Assembly (NCBI RefSeq): GCF_001659605.2
Contig: NC_035171.2
Coordinates: 11,290,614 to 11,354,613, forward strand
Source: Manihot esculenta
Taxonomy: Eukaryota > Streptophyta > Magnoliopsida > Malpighiales > Euphorbiaceae
DNA: 64,000 bases
Direction: 5' to 3'
The notes below the pieces were generated by a model. That model made no database searches. It saw only the letters and a program-made list of their open reading frames with translations, and was not told where the DNA came from. Shown one piece after another: positions 45,775-59,654 of the stretch (position 1 is the first letter of the stretch; every line of letters begins with the position of its first letter). The position numbers and the translations under genes were made by a program.

Positions 45775-46185
45775 TGATGATACACAATAATTGCTCAAAG
45801 TAGACAGTGAACTGTCACTATAAGACAAGGTCACGTGATAAAGATCTGGTAAACCAATATGCAGTCCCACTTGGAGAAAAGAAGACTCGGACGCTTCAGG
45901 TCAGTCTCAAGACAGGTCATATAGACTCGCCTTCTCAGCTTCAGGACAAGACTCCATAAGGAAGTTATCACTAACAGTTACAATCCAATAAATCCCCTTT
46001 ATACCTATGATCATGGAATTTTCGACCAATTAGCCGGTGAAAATCCCTTACCATCGAACCGGTCACATCACCGTCGGATTATCAGAAAATACTATATTTA
46101 TCTCCATCTTCTTACAATATAAAAGGAGAACGATTACAAAGATCAAGATATATTGTTCTCTCTAATTACAATATTAGGAATCAAT
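45775..46185 (+). repeat. 3' LTR of the old gypsy element, truncated
   Basis: Starts TGATGATACAC after a purine-rich agtgatgggacctt and follows the 5' LTR at 27188, through ttttcgaccaattagccggt and tcaccgtcggattatcagaa and a TATA-like atataaaagg near 46120. The match fades near 46185, so the U5 end is lost or highly diverged. Confidence 0.65.
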
Positions 46186-46329
46186 TTCTTACTTTTTGCT
46201 GAAGGCCTTTCCAATATACTCTTTATTTTAGCTCTAGGTGATATTTCCATCGTTGGACATGAGCTAATAATTATCGGCTTTCTTATAAAGATTTTGGATA
46301 CTCATTCTTTGAATTAGCTTTATGATGAA

Positions 46330-46740
46330 TTAAATCTAGATTCAAATTTAATGTCCATCCATTTTATGTGATTATTATTCATCATACTTTTAATGCAATT
46401 GTGGGCAAAATTAGGAACAAGCTTGTTGGTTAAAAAGAGCAACTACTTTCTTATGGAGGAAAGATAATTTTGGTTAAATCTATAGCATTTGTTATCTCCC
46501 AGTTCTCTTTGTCATGAAATTAACCAATTAATTTCAAACTTTTGGATGAGAGCAAAAGGAAGGGGAAAGAAAAACAACACTGTATTTGATGGCAAAATAT
46601 GTGCAAAGGGAAGGTATTTGGAGCATTTTATAGGGAAGGCTCTCTCTTGAACCTTGGGTTGTGTTGGCAAGTTTACTGTGATGAATCAATCTTGTTCCAC
46701 GAAGATCGCTAGACTCCTCTACCATTTCCACATCAATCTA
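46330..46740 (+). mobile_element. LINE (L1-type) reverse transcriptase fragment
   Basis: At 46396-46505 one frame reads AIVGKIRNKLVG, a stop, then KEQLLSYGGKIILVKSIAFV. This matches the conserved L1 stretch that usually reads K-L-x-x-W-K-x-x-x-L-S-x-G-G-R-x-x-L-I-K-S. Further weak similarity (FWMRAKGRGKKNN) follows. A small, decayed piece with no ends recognised. Confidence 0.6.
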
Positions 46741-47752
46741 TCTAGCATCAAAGAAATTGACTATCTCTTTATGGAATAAAAAATTTCATAAAAATTGAAT
46801 TGAATTATTTTTTTATTAATTTTTTTATTTAAAATAAAAAAATCATTTATTTTTTAATTGAAAAAAATTATTTTAAAATAAAATAAAAATATGCATGATT
46901 TTATAAAAATTTACTTAATTTTTTTTATAAAATAAATAATACCAAATAGAGGTCTCATTCAATAGGGTAGGGGCAGTCGAAATGTCAGTTTTCCATGATA
47001 CTGGAATCTTTAATATACTAGCAATTCCTATCTGTCTGATTGGAGAAGAAAATAAACTTATTTGATATTATAATGTAAAATTATTTTCCAATATTTCTTT
47101 TATAATAAAGTTTTATTTTTTAGTGATTTTTTAAATTGAAAATAATAATTCTTATCTAAAGTAATATATTATAATATTTTAATGCTAAAATTAAATAATT
47201 TTATAAGGAATATTTGTTTATAATTATAAAGTTAATTATATTATTATAAAATAAATGTATAATACATAGTAAAAATTATTTCTTATTATTGATGGATAAT
47301 GTGTTTTTTTTTTTACTTTTTCTTTTTTAATAGAAAATAAAATTAAATTTTTCTTAAAAGAATAAAAAATGTTTTAAATAAGTAAATACAACTGTCTTTC
47401 AGCGCAGTTTACTGTTTAGTGGTTTCTTGGGCAAAGAAAAAGTTTTTAGTGGCTTCATGAATATATATATGTAAAATGGAGGGCTGAATAGCAAGAAAAT
47501 TTGACTATTTTATTAAACATGGAAAACCATAATTTAATGCTTCCCTGAATCGAAGCTCAGATGGACAAACATTTGCTGAAGTTGACGAAGCTCAGTCTGT
47601 GTAGTCTTTTAACCTTATCTACAACAAAGCCTCTATCTTTATCCGATGATTCTCTCAGATACTTCTATTTTGTTGTAACCCAGAAACAACTATCTCTTTG
47701 ATCAAGTGAATTGCTGTCCCTTTCTTGGCCTCTCTAACTCTTGAAGTTTCCA
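46741..47752. other. Upstream flank of the alpha-mannosidase gene
   Basis: AT-rich to about 47400, then a more mixed stretch (47400-47752) that likely holds promoter and leader. No TATA box was called with confidence. The leader has CT-rich runs near 47630-47740. Confidence 0.35.
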
Positions 47753-50700
47753 ATGGAGATTAGATTGTTGATGTTCTCTGTGATCCTTTTTCTGGGTATT
47801 TCGATTTCATGGGTGGAATCGAAGTACATGGTTTATAATACTTCACAAGGCATAGTTCCGGATAAGCTCAATGTTCACTTGGTTGCTCACACCCACGATG
47901 ATGTTGGGTGGCTAAAGACCGTTGATCAGTACTATGTTGGCTCCAATAATTCAATCCAAGTAAAAACTTCTTCGTCTATTTCTTTCTATTCGTGTAGATC
48001 AACGCTTAGCATGAGTTCTTTTATGCAGTTATGGATGAATTGAAGAGTGTTTTTTGATGTTTTTTCTGCAGGGTGCTTGTGTGCGAAATGTGTTGGATTC
48101 TCTTATACCTTCACTGTTGACTGACAAGAATCGCAAATTCATTTATGTTGAGATGGTAAGTATTTTTCTACTAATTTTATTGTAACTCTGGTTGGTTGCT
48201 GAGGAAAATGGGGGAAATGGGAGGGAAAGTAAATAAATTGAATATTCTGACAACTATGTTCAACAATTGGGAAAATTAATAATGTGAAATTGTTTGGATT
48301 GTGGATTATATTTATGGGTCTCCAAAATCTGGGGAATGATTAGTCTATGCATTGCCTGGCAACTAGCTTGAAACGTGGAGCATTAGGTTTTTGTAGACTG
48401 GAAGGACTATGGGCTTTCAAAAGTAGTGCTCTAGAACATAATTTGAATAGGTAATTGAAATGAGATATTCGAAGGAAACCCTTAATTTTTCATATCAAGT
48501 TTCCAATAATCCGTGTGCAGTTAACCTGATAGTTTCACAATCACCATAGTAATGTCTTGAAATTGCAAGGTTCATATATATTGTATATCTATTTCTTATT
48601 GCTTTGGGAACGCCTCAAAGGCTCAAATCTTAAGCATTTCCAACTTTGGTGTTGTTATCAATCAGTCATCTGTTGCATAGGATTGTCGAACCCCATCGTA
48701 TAAGTGTGATATATAGATTGCCAACTGGCACTATATGATGTGACATGTTATTCAGCTCTTGTAGTCTCCAGATTTTTATCACATGTATAACTGTATTTCT
48801 TCCTTCATTACATAGGCATTTTTCCAACGATGGTGGAGAGATCAGAGTGAGGCTATGCAGCATGTTGTCAAGCAACTTGTGAGCTCGGGTCAGCTAGAAT
48901 TCATGTAAAACATGCTGTTAAACCTACTGACCTCTGTAACAATATTCATATATCGGATCTCAAATGTTGATTTGTGATTGTTCTTCATGGCTTCATGTCA
49001 CCTGGCTGTTGCTTGGTATATTTGAAATTCTCTTAGAATACTTCAAAATTATTGTGCCCTCTCCCTCTCTCTCATTCTTTCAGAAATGGGGGTATGTGCA
49101 TGCACGACGAGGCGGTGACTCATTATATTGACATGATTGATCAGACAACCCTTGGGCATCGATTTATCAAAAAGGAATTTGGTGTGACTCCAAGAATTGG
49201 TTGGCAGATAGACCCTTTTGGACATTCTGCAGTGCAGGCTTACTTGTTGGGAGCTGAAGTGCGTGTCCTAACTTTAAATTCAACCACCTCCATTGAGTTT
49301 AAGATTGTTTCACTATGTTTTCCAGCTACAACTGGGACAACGGAATGATGTAATTAATTTGTTGTAGGTTGGATTTGACTCTTTTTTCTTTGGCCGGATA
49401 GATTACCAAGACCGGGCTAAGCGTAAAAATGAGAAGAGTCTTGAAGTTGTCTGGCAGGGTTCTGACAGTCTTGGTTCATCTTCACAGGTGAATAGAATAG
49501 ATTGTCTTAGCTTAACAAGCTGTGCAAGGGGAATTATTATCCTTGCTAAGTATTACATTTTCTAAACATCGTGGAATATCTTACTCTTTCATTCCTTTAT
49601 TATGGTTGTATTGCTATGAAGATAAATCTTTCATGTCACTCTTAGCTTCTTCTTCATCATTGTAGATATTTGCTGGTGCATTCCCAGAAAACTATGAGCC
49701 TCCTCCTGGTGGTTTCTACTTTGAAGTCAATGATCCATATCCCATTGTTCAAGTAAAGCACAGGAAAAGTTGATTACATACTATGAGACTCTTAAATGTT
49801 TACTGGTCTGTAACACTAATATTGTGTTCTTTTCCATGCAAGGATGACATGAATTTGTTTGATTACAATGTTCCAGAACGGGTCAATGACTTTGTTGCTG
49901 CTGCAATTTCACAGGTAATCTCTTCACAAGGGCGGATCCAGGATTTATTTTTTGAGGGGGCAAATAATTTATTCAATTTATGGGTTTAAATATATAGGTA
50001 AAATAGGTAATATGAATATACATAAATATGGGCTAATATAACTATTAGTTTATTGAACCCAATAAAAAATAAACATTAGTATTGGGCTATAATACTTGAA
50101 AGTTTAATAAATTAATGGAGCAAAATTTTATTTTTAAATGAGAACAATGATAAAATGTACATCTAGTTAGAATAGAAATTTTAAGAGTACTGGGGGCAAA
50201 ATTTTATTTTTTAAGTGAGTGTAATGATAAAAATTATATCTATTGACAATATAAATTTTAGAAGTAATAGGGGCACAATTTTATTTTTAAAAAAGGAAAA
50301 TGATGAAAATTATATCCACTTACAATATAAATTTTAGGAGTAATGGGGGCAAAATTTTATTTTTAAGTGGGGGCAAAAGATAAAAATTATATATAATTAT
50401 AGAGGAAACTTTTGTCCCCACTGCCCCCACTATGTATCCACTCCTAGCTGTTTACTCTGAATCTTTTTCATTTCATGGATATATTTTGTGTTATTTCTAA
50501 AACAATAATGATCTATATTTCTATATTTCTGATTATACAGCCCATAATTGTAAAAACAAGCGTTTCAGTATTCTGTTTGTTATGTATACTTGTAGATAAA
50601 GAAACTTTGTAGCATTTCTTTCATATACTCAGGGTGAAGGTCTGTTAGATGCTAGACTTGAGTTTGACCTCATTTAACAGGGTATTCTACTGCGTATCTC

Positions 50701-53700
50701 TGCCAAAGGACCATAATGCCTATTTGTGTTGCATATCCTGAGACATTTCATTACTTGTTTTATGTAAAGACATTTTTGCTAAGTCCTATTCCTTCGAATT
50801 AGCAATGCAAGGAAGTTTTATATTCCATTCACAAGGGCCTTCATAAGTTGAATCTAACAACATTCAATCCATTCTCAGGCTAATATAACTCGGACGAATC
50901 ATATAATGTGGACCATGGGAACAGATTTTAAGTATCAGTATGCAGAGACATGGTTTCGAGAGATGGACAAACTGATCCACTATGTTAACATGGTAAGCAT
51001 TTTGTGAAATCTTCTTGGTTGGTTGTTTAGCTAATTATGTGTCTCACTATTATAGTATTATCATTATGTAACACATTTTTTCTCGTGTCATCAAAATGGT
51101 GATCATTTGATAATCAGTTAAATGAATGCCGCTTGGATTAATGTTGTGCATCCATGCCATGTGACAAAATGAAATTAGCTCATTTCAACTAGTGAGTAAT
51201 CAAATACTGATAATGATGGATGGCAGTTCATGTGCCAATAGCATTGGAATCTATTGAAAGGCAAATGTCATCATCTCATCATGGAGGCCTTGTTATTTGC
51301 CATTGCAAGGTTCAAGTACCTCTCTCTTATGGATTAAAAGTTGCAAATCATAACAGTCAAGGATTAGGTCAGCTTGAAGGAGTTCATAATATGAATACCT
51401 CTGTTGTCATAATGGATTAATCTCTGGAGATGGTTTATAGCTCCATAGAATTTTTTTTAATGATTTTCTTGATCAAACAAATAGTACATTTTTATACTTT
51501 CTTTTGATCTCACATACAAATTCTGTTTCACCTTATTGTCGAACTCTGTTGATACTATATGGTCTGGTTTGACTGCTTTCTAGGATGGACGTGTCAATGC
51601 TCTCTATTCTACCCCATCTATATATACTGATGCAAAACATGCTGCAAATGAGTCCTGGCCAGCAAAAACTGATGACTTCTTCCCGTGAGTTGAATGTCTA
51701 ATGTCATTATAATCTGTTAGTGAGTTACTTACTTTGAATGACTGAAAATTTGAAGCATTTATAACCCCAGGTATGCAGATCGTGTAAATGCTTACTGGAC
51801 AGGATACTTTGCAAGTAGACCAGCCTTAAAACGCTATGTTAGGATGATGAGTGGCTACTACTTGGTATCCATACAATCATTTATATTTGTTTGAAGAAAT
51901 ATTCCATGATGATCTAACAACTTCTCAGGTTGTGATCTCAATCTCATATTTCTCTTTTGAATAGGCTGCAAGACAACTAGAATTTTTTAAAGGAAGAAGT
52001 AATACAGGGCCAAACACAGACTCATTGGCAGATGCTATGGCAATTGCTCAACATCATGATGCAGTTACTGGTACAGAAAAGCAACATGTGGCTAATGATT
52101 ATGCAAAGCGATTGTCAATAGGGTATACAGAGGTGAATATTTGTTTAGTTTGGTTTCAGTTATTGTGGTACTTGTGTTGCTTCATTTGTCTTAAATGTAA
52201 ATCCACTTGTTCAACATCTTCTGCAGGCTGAAAAATTAGTTGCATCTTCACTTGCTTGCTTGGCTGAGACAACATCACATGATGGATGTCAGAATCCTGC
52301 TACAAAATTTCAACAGGTAAAGAATATAAATCTTAGCTTGAATAGCCTAAATTTCCACTTATTTCCAATAAGGATGAATAATTCCATCCCTTTTTATCTT
52401 ATGCCTTAAGAAAATGGGTCGCGCCTAACTCACTCCCAAAAGTTAACTTAAACAGGTGACTTAAACAGGTGGGAGTCCACGGGGCTTTATAAGAGATACA
52501 TTACTTCTATCCCACCAATATGGGAGTTTAACAATATGCTTCCTTTCTTGTTATTTTCTGTCTTATTTATGTATGGTGCATTGAAAACTTATTTTATGTA
52601 ATAGTTATATAAACATCTGCCAGATTGAACTCTTTTAAGTGGTTGCTGTGGTGATAAATGAAGTAGGTCAATCATTGACTTGAAACATTGGACCGTGGAC
52701 AGTGTAAACTTCTTAACTACAGCGTCCTTCTTAAAGTCATATTTGCCATGAAAAGGGTCTATAATTTAAATATTGAACTTAGCTTTGTGCACTAATTGCA
52801 TGGCAATTTTATTTTCCTTTGACACGAAATTCAAACTAAACTGCATTTTCCCCCCCCTCTTTCCTCCAGTGCCCTCTGCTGAATATAAGTTACTGTCCTG
52901 CATCAGAAATTAATCAATCTCATGGGAAAAACTTGGTAAGGATAATATAGCATGCCGAGTAATGTTCTCCTTCATTATAATTGACTTGGAGTTTCATATT
53001 CCATGATGAAATATTTTATTTATGCATCTTCTTATTTGTAGGTGGTTGTGGTTTACAATTCTCTTGGATGGAAGAGAGATGATGTAATTCAAATTCCAGT
53101 GAGTACTTCATTTTGACCATTGTGCTTGATATCATGAACATCAATTTATATGCATGATTTATCTAGACTAAGGCAATACATTTTATGAGATGCATTTTTT
53201 TTTTATCATTTGCACACTACGCTTAGCTGAGCATATGCTGATTTGCTTGTGTCTTGTGTTTCATTTATCAACTTACATGATATTATTTGCTGTAGGTTAC
53301 CGATGATGAAGTTACAGTGCATGATTCTGAGGGAAGAGAAATTGAATCTCAGCTTATTCCTCTAGCAGATGTTCATATAGCCCTAAGGAATACCTATGTG
53401 CAGGCATACTTGGGTAAACCCCCAACGGATACACCCAAGTATTGGCTTGCATTTTCAGTCTCTCTTCCACCTTTCGGTTTCAGTACTTACTCAATTTCAG
53501 GTTCCAAAAGTGCAGGTTAGCTAGTATAGTTAATAACTTTTGGAACTAATCTTGCCAATTAGAACAATCTCGAGTCCATTCTCACTTATCGATTTTCATT
53601 TGTCATTTTGATGGTTTTTTCTCTCTCTTCCTTTCTTTCCTTTTTTTTTCAAATTACAGATACTCATTCAATCAAATCATCTACGTACACATTCCAAACA

Positions 53701-56700
53701 AGAGAGCAATCTACCATAGAAGTTGGTCAAGGAAATTTGAAGCTTACTTTTTCAGAAGATGAAAGCAAAAAAGTTAATTATATTAATACCAGAAGCTCAG
53801 TAAGTATAAACTACATGGTGTTTAATCAGTGTTTTTTTATGAACCATTTTTGAGATTGCTAGTATTGTTCTTGCATCTTGTCATGGCAGTTTTCTGATAT
53901 GTTGTCTTCGTGAAGTGATGCAGAATCTTTTGGGTAGCTAATACATATGTTTCTGACTTGTGAAGGTTGAGGACTCCATTGAACACACATTCAGTTTTTA
54001 TGCTGGATATAATGGAACTGGAAATGATACAGATCCCCAAGTATGCATACTGGACATAAGTTCCACTTGCTCTTTTGTCTTTTGTTTTCTAGGAATTTTT
54101 GTTTTACCTCAGTTTAATATCAGCATTAGAGTTAGACTATCCCTTTCCAAGTTCATGTCTCATGTCATTCATTTTTTTCCTGCACAAGAATGCCGGTGCA
54201 TATATCTTCCGTCCAAATGGGACATTTCTCATAAAGCCTGAAAAACAGGTATGCAATGCCTTCTAAGATGTTATCTACATGAACAAGTAATTATATGCTT
54301 ACTGGTTAGAAACTTTTGTCAACTTTCCAGAATCTTTTGACTGTTATGCGCGGGCCTATAGTAGAAGAAGTACATCAACAGATCAATCAATGGATATATC
54401 AGGTACCATTCATGTAACACTGTTGTGTGCATGTTTGCCATTTTTTTCTTGGATATTCTTTTTTGCTCCACTATCAGAGACATATCAATCACATTGTACA
54501 CAATAAAGATTAAATAATATTTGTTTACAAGAGAATAAATGATGATCTAGGTTTCAAGTCAAACTTACGCCTAATACGGCAAAATTAACTTTAAAATGGT
54601 TAATTCACCTCTTCCGGAAAATTTAGGAGAATCTTGAATTTATGAGCCTGAAAAAAATCAACAAATCATCTGTGTAATAAATTTTCAGATAACTAAAGTC
54701 ATGATATAGAAGGAACATGTTATTTTTCTTGCATGTATCTGCTGGATTATAGTTCTTTGGTTTTATACACATAATTCGTCTTCAGAAGAATCAATTTTCA
54801 TGTTACCCTGAAATAATATTGCTTTTTTACATGTTTGCAGATCACCAGATTATACAAGGGAAAAGAACATGTTGAAGTTGAATTTATTGTAAGCTTGATG
54901 GGCTCCTTCGGTCTCAATTCTATTTAAGCATTTAAACTTGTTTCCTTTGCTGAAAATACTTATACTTTAGTGGTGGAATTTTGTCTGTTAAATTTGATTT
55001 AGATATTTTATTTCTTCACTGGATCTAACTTGCTGCATGTTCCATCTGTAGGTTGGGCCTATACCCATTGATGATGGAATTGGCAAAGAAGTTGCAACAC
55101 AGATTACAACTACTATGGGCACCAACAAAACATTTTATACAGATTCTAATGGACGTGATTTTATCAAAAGAGTAAGTTGAAAAATTGTGCTATTCTGTTT
55201 TGTGCTATACCGACTCAGCTGGATTGTAATTTAGATGATCAGAATGGCTATTGGCTTAAAGTTTTAATTTTTTTTTTCTTAACACTGCATACTTAAATTG
55301 GATGGTATCTACATGATGTTTTGTGGGGATTATTTATTTTCAAATTTCCAGCAGCAAATGAAGGAAAGAATTTTCTGTTTGCAGATTCGTGATTATAGGA
55401 CAGACTGGAACCTTGAAGTCAACCAACCAGCTGCTGGAAACTACTATCCAGTATGTTTCTCTAAAACAGTTTTTTGCTTAGGCGGGGAAATATTTCATCC
55501 TGCATTGACATCAGTTCTGTCTATCTTTTAATCAGAAAGGGAATTTGTGTTCTGCTTACAATTGATAGGGATGAGATGTTTCTCCTTCATAAACCGGATC
55601 ATGTCTGAAATTTTATTGTTGCCTTTTAATAACTTGTCCAAGTATTTCTGTAAGAAATTTTCACCATTACTATGTCCTAGTCAATTTAAATTTCAGTGAG
55701 TATTTAAATTTCCTCTTCATTAACATCCCCTTCTCATCATTTTTGTGCATTCAGATCAACCTGGGAATTTATACCAAAGATGATAAGAAAGAATTTTCAG
55801 TTCTGGTCGATCGGCCTCTAGGAGGGTCTAGCTTAGTGGATGGACAAATAGAACTGATGCTCCATCGGTATGTTATGATTTTCTGATACTTGACCTGCCA
55901 TGAATTTGAACAGCTGTTCTGATATGTTGAAAATTTTGCTCTCAGTAGTCAATGCCTGATTTTTTTCCTCTTTTTTCGGTTCATGTTTTCTCTTGGTTAT
56001 AGTCTCTTAAAAGGAAAATGTCACTATATTGCACTAGAGGGATGCAGCCCACATAAAACTGTGATATTATACAGTTGCAAGGCAATGTATAAAATCTGTA
56101 TCATAAAAAATTTCTCATATAACTACCCATTATACTAAAGTCTTATGCCTTAAGCATTCACAATTCATTCCCAACTCCTAAGTTGTCAGTTAAAGGATAG
56201 AGAGGTTTCTCCTCTCCCTTATAGGCCCCTGATTTATATTCTGTCAAGACTGTCCAAAAATTAGTTTGAAGATTATGGAGTCATGGAGGTTAAAAAGCCA
56301 TGTATAGGACTTCTTTGGTAGCATTTCTTCTACAGAAGTTCCAGTTTTTAATATATGGAAATGGAAAATTGCCAGTCAAGAGTCGAGACATTATCTAAGA
56401 GTTGTATGCTTCCGTAGCAATAATTAGAAGTGTAAATAAGTGTAATTCTTGTCAATTGTCGTTGTCATACAACATCACCAGAATCACAATTGGCACTTCC
56501 CCTTTGTTACAGGAGACTGCTACTTGACGATTCCAGGGGTGTTGCAGAGGCTTTAAATGAAACAGTTTGTGTTCTTGATCAATGTAAAGGATTGATAGTA
56601 AGTATTTCACTCTTTATCAAATACAAGTGCACCAATTAGCTTATGTTTCAAAATATAGTTTTACAATTTTAGACCCTTGCTGCAGTTTGCTTGGTTGCTC

Positions 56701-58671
56701 TTGCTCTTAAAACATACTTATTTTCATCACATCCACATTATTGGAACGCAAATAGAAGCCTTATGCTCTTGGACTAATTCAAAGTGAAATTATTATTGAT
56801 ATTGTTTTTATCAGATAATTGATAATTGCCAGATGCCACTGATGTCTGTGTAAAAGGAAAAAAAGACCTCTGTGACATGTAATATATAATCTTAATTTGT
56901 TTGAAAATTAACTTCTATCTTAACTTACTATTATTTTTGCAGATCCAAGGGAAATATTATTTCAGAATTGACCCTTTAGGAGAAGGTGCAAAGTGGCGTC
57001 GTTCTTTTGGCCAGGAGATATATTCACCTCTCTTGCTGGCCTTTGCTGAGGAGGTGATGAAATTAAAATTAAATAAAACAACAGTCTTGTCAATTAGTTT
57101 CTTAAAAGTAATTTCTTCTTGCAGGATGGAGATAACTGGAGTAATTCTCATATAACCACTTTCTCGGCCACTGGTTCCTCCTATGGTTTACCTGATAATG
57201 TTGCACTTATAACTCTTCAGGTACTAGGGGCTTGGGCCTTCATTGTATTGTCTGTTGTTTCCTAATTTCCTTGCATAGTTGATTTAGTAAGACAATTTTA
57301 TCTGGATCTAGGACTTCATCAGACCTACAATATGATGTACAAACCAACCAAGCAATAACTAATTAGTTGCTTGGTGTTAGCCATTTTTTTTTTTCCTGAT
57401 TTGGTTCTTTGTTAATAATCCTCACTTTTCATGAAATGCACAGGAGCTTGATGATGGAAAAGTTCTCCTACGGTTAGCACATTTGTATCAGGTTTTAATT
57501 CTTTCCGACTCTAATCTTGGTTGTGATTTATGTACCTTGTTTATTAATGAGATTCTAGGACTCTCTACGCAATTTTTTTCCGCTATATCTCCATTTGAAT
57601 TATATGCTGTCATGATGGGTTGTTTAATTATAATCTGCATTTTCATGAATCAGTGATTCTTGTGATTCTGTCTCAATTCTTGCTGTTCTCTTGCGATTCA
57701 CTCATATTTTGGATTCCTTCATAAGATTCGACTCGATGTTATATAGATTTGATATGAATCGTACGATTCTAATAACACTGATTATAGTCATCAAACTTAT
57801 CATCAATGTCAATATGGTAACTGAATTCAAACTTTATTAAGAAAATGACTCAAACTGTTTTTAAGTCACTGTCACTAGATCTTGCTGGAGTTCCAGCCAT
57901 ATTTTTTACATGATAACCTAGTCAAGTTTTTTCATTTAGTTTTATGGGCTATAGGGCTAACATACTCGTTTATTAGTTTTACGTAGAAAATTTTGGCTAG
58001 ATCACTACAAAAGCTGACAGTAGTGACCTCAATTAAACTAAACTAGGAGGGATTAATATGCTGATATAAATTGAAATTCAGTTGCCATACTGAGTTTTGG
58101 GTGATAGATTTAATTACTGGGTGAAATTCTTTACAGAACTGTCCTGCATGTGTCTGCATACGTGGTTTCAGTGACAGTAAGAGCTAACATTTGACAGGAT
58201 TGAATTTATCTGTCCATCGCATGAACATGCAACTCTGTGTTTGTATCAATTTTTACTTGTTTATTTGCTGGGATTCACGACATCATTTGCAGATCGGAGA
58301 GGACAAGGATCTTTCTGTGATGACAAGCGTAGAACTGAAGAAGTTGTTTAATGGCAAGAAGGTAGAAACAGTTATCCCCTCACACCTAACCAGGCATCAT
58401 CTTTTGCTAGTAGCTCTAATGATATTTTGTTTCCATCTTTTATATTCAGATTCACAAAGTTGCAGAAATGAGCTTATCTGCCAATCAAGAAAGAACAGAG
58501 ATGGAGAAGAAGAAACTTGTCTGGAGAGCTGAAGGTTTCGAAAGACAAGAAGCAGCAGCGAGGGGCAGACCAGTTGATCCTGCAAAACTGGTGGTGGAAC
58601 TTGCCCCAATGGAAATTCGAACCTTTGTTATCGATTTCTATCACACATCCCGCCGCGTGTTTGATGTCTAA
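47753..58671 (+). CDS. Class II alpha-mannosidase (GH38, lysosomal/vacuolar type)
   Basis: Twenty-nine exons join in frame with GT-AG introns. Ends: 47753-47959, 48072-48155, 48816-48904, 49084-49258, 49368-49487, 49666-49752, 49843-49914, 50879-50992, 51584-51684, 51771-51864, 51965-52132, 52227-52316, 52870-52935, 53042-53098, 53296-53515, 53660-53799, 53966-54040, 54189-54248, 54331-54402, 54841-54888, 55052-55171, 55385-55450, 55755-55867, 56513-56597, 56943-57053, 57125-57220, 57444-57491, 58293-58361, 58450-58671. The product has 1,022 residues, the usual size for plant members. Residues 1-23 form a signal peptide. Zinc ligands are expected at H48 and D50 (AHTHDDVGW), D170 and H412 ([10 protein letters not shown]). 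D170 in [10 protein letters not shown] is the nucleophile and D294 in MGTDF the likely acid/base. The enzyme trims alpha-mannose from N-glycans in the vacuole or apoplast. It ends [10 protein letters not shown]...FDV. Intact, with all family motifs kept. Confidence 0.95.
49929..50448. mobile_element. MITE-like insertion in intron 7 of the mannosidase gene, with an internal 75-bp tandem repeat
   Basis: The left end (agggcggatccaggattta) and right end (tatgtatccactcct) pair as imperfect inverted repeats. G-rich gaggggg and C-rich ccccactgccccc tracts lie just inside. Between about 50110 and 50390 a unit of about 75 bp repeats four times, each starting gggggcaaaattttattttt. No clear target duplication was found, so the superfamily is open. 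It lies wholly inside the intron and leaves both splice sites intact. Confidence 0.6.
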
Positions 58672-58877
58672 CAACAATGAAATGTTCCTGAGGAAATTCT
58701 TGCTAATCTGGGCATGCTTGTGCTTCTGAAATCTGATATCTTTTTAAGATGATATCTGTGTTCTTATGATTGCCAATGAGTCTTGGTCAGAGAGGTAAGC
58801 TTCTGTATCATAAAGTTCTAGTGTGGTTGTAATAATATCACTCTGGACGTTCCATCTTAGTAGAATGGAAATTTGGG

Positions 58878-58883
58878 AATAAA
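58878..58883 (+). terminator. Possible polyadenylation signal of the mannosidase gene
   Basis: AATAAA about 207 bases after the stop codon, in a T-rich context and before a long T run (58911-58931). Plausible as a near-upstream element; the actual cleavage site is not visible. Confidence 0.4.
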
Positions 58884-58931
58884 ATTTCACTAGGTTCTGT
58901 TTATGCTTTTTTTTTTTTTTTTTTTTTTTTT

Positions 58932-59654
58932 CTAACTTGGTAGTATAATGATTATTTTATTAGTTAAAATTCAAAATTTTCTAGAAAATATAAATATTAT
59001 TAACTATTATTTATATATTTAATTATTTAGATATTATATTGAGAGTCTATATTATATATAAATAAATACGAAAAGAGGAAGAATAATGGATTAACTAAAT
59101 TACCTCTAAATTTTTATATTATTTACAATAATATTTTTATTGTTATATTAATTTTAGAGTTGATATAAACTTGTAATTCTTAGTTGACATTAATTTTAGA
59201 GTTCAATCAAATTTAAACTCCTTAGTTAAAATTAATCTTAGAAATCATATAAATTTAAAATGGACATAAGTTTAATTAACCTCTTATAATTTTACTCAAT
59301 GGTTAAATAACTTCAATTTAAAATTTTGAACTAATTAAATCTGTGTATTATTCTTTAAGAGTCAAATGAGCTCTAATTTAATATTATTTTTTAATAATAA
59401 AATATTATTTTTTATATGATAAAATTTTATTTTTATAATTTTAAAAATTAATTTATTATATTTATATATTTTAAAAAATTTTAATGAAAATACTAAATTT
59501 TTATTTTTTAAATTATAAAAAATAATATTTTATTATTAATTTATAGATTAGGATGATGACATGGCAGGAATAATATTGCGTTGAGTTTGGTTTAAACCTG
59601 TAAAAAAGGAAACCTGTAAAAAAGGAAATATGAGTCCGTGGACTTTAAAGAGAA
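58932..59654. other. AT-rich spacer downstream of the mannosidase gene
   Basis: No gene seen. Near 59596-59628 the 16 bases aacctgtaaaaaagga occur twice in direct succession. Otherwise low-complexity A/T sequence. Confidence 0.5.

Larger units (their letters stand above)
27188..46185 (+). mobile_element. Old, deleted Ty3/gypsy retrotransposon acting as host for nested insertions
   Basis: Two diverged, same-direction LTRs (27188 and 45775) bracket a broken interior. From left to right the interior has a decayed gag start (27819-28017, continuing at 40110), mid-gag pieces to 40966, a stub of integrase C-terminus from 43214, and a tandem-repeat-rich 3' untranslated part. Most of pol is missing. 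Insertions interrupt it at 28018 and 40967. The plus orientation follows from the order gag, integrase, purine tract (about 45765), LTR. The LTRs match in order but differ at many positions, so this is the oldest element in the nest. No target duplication was recognised. Confidence 0.7.
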
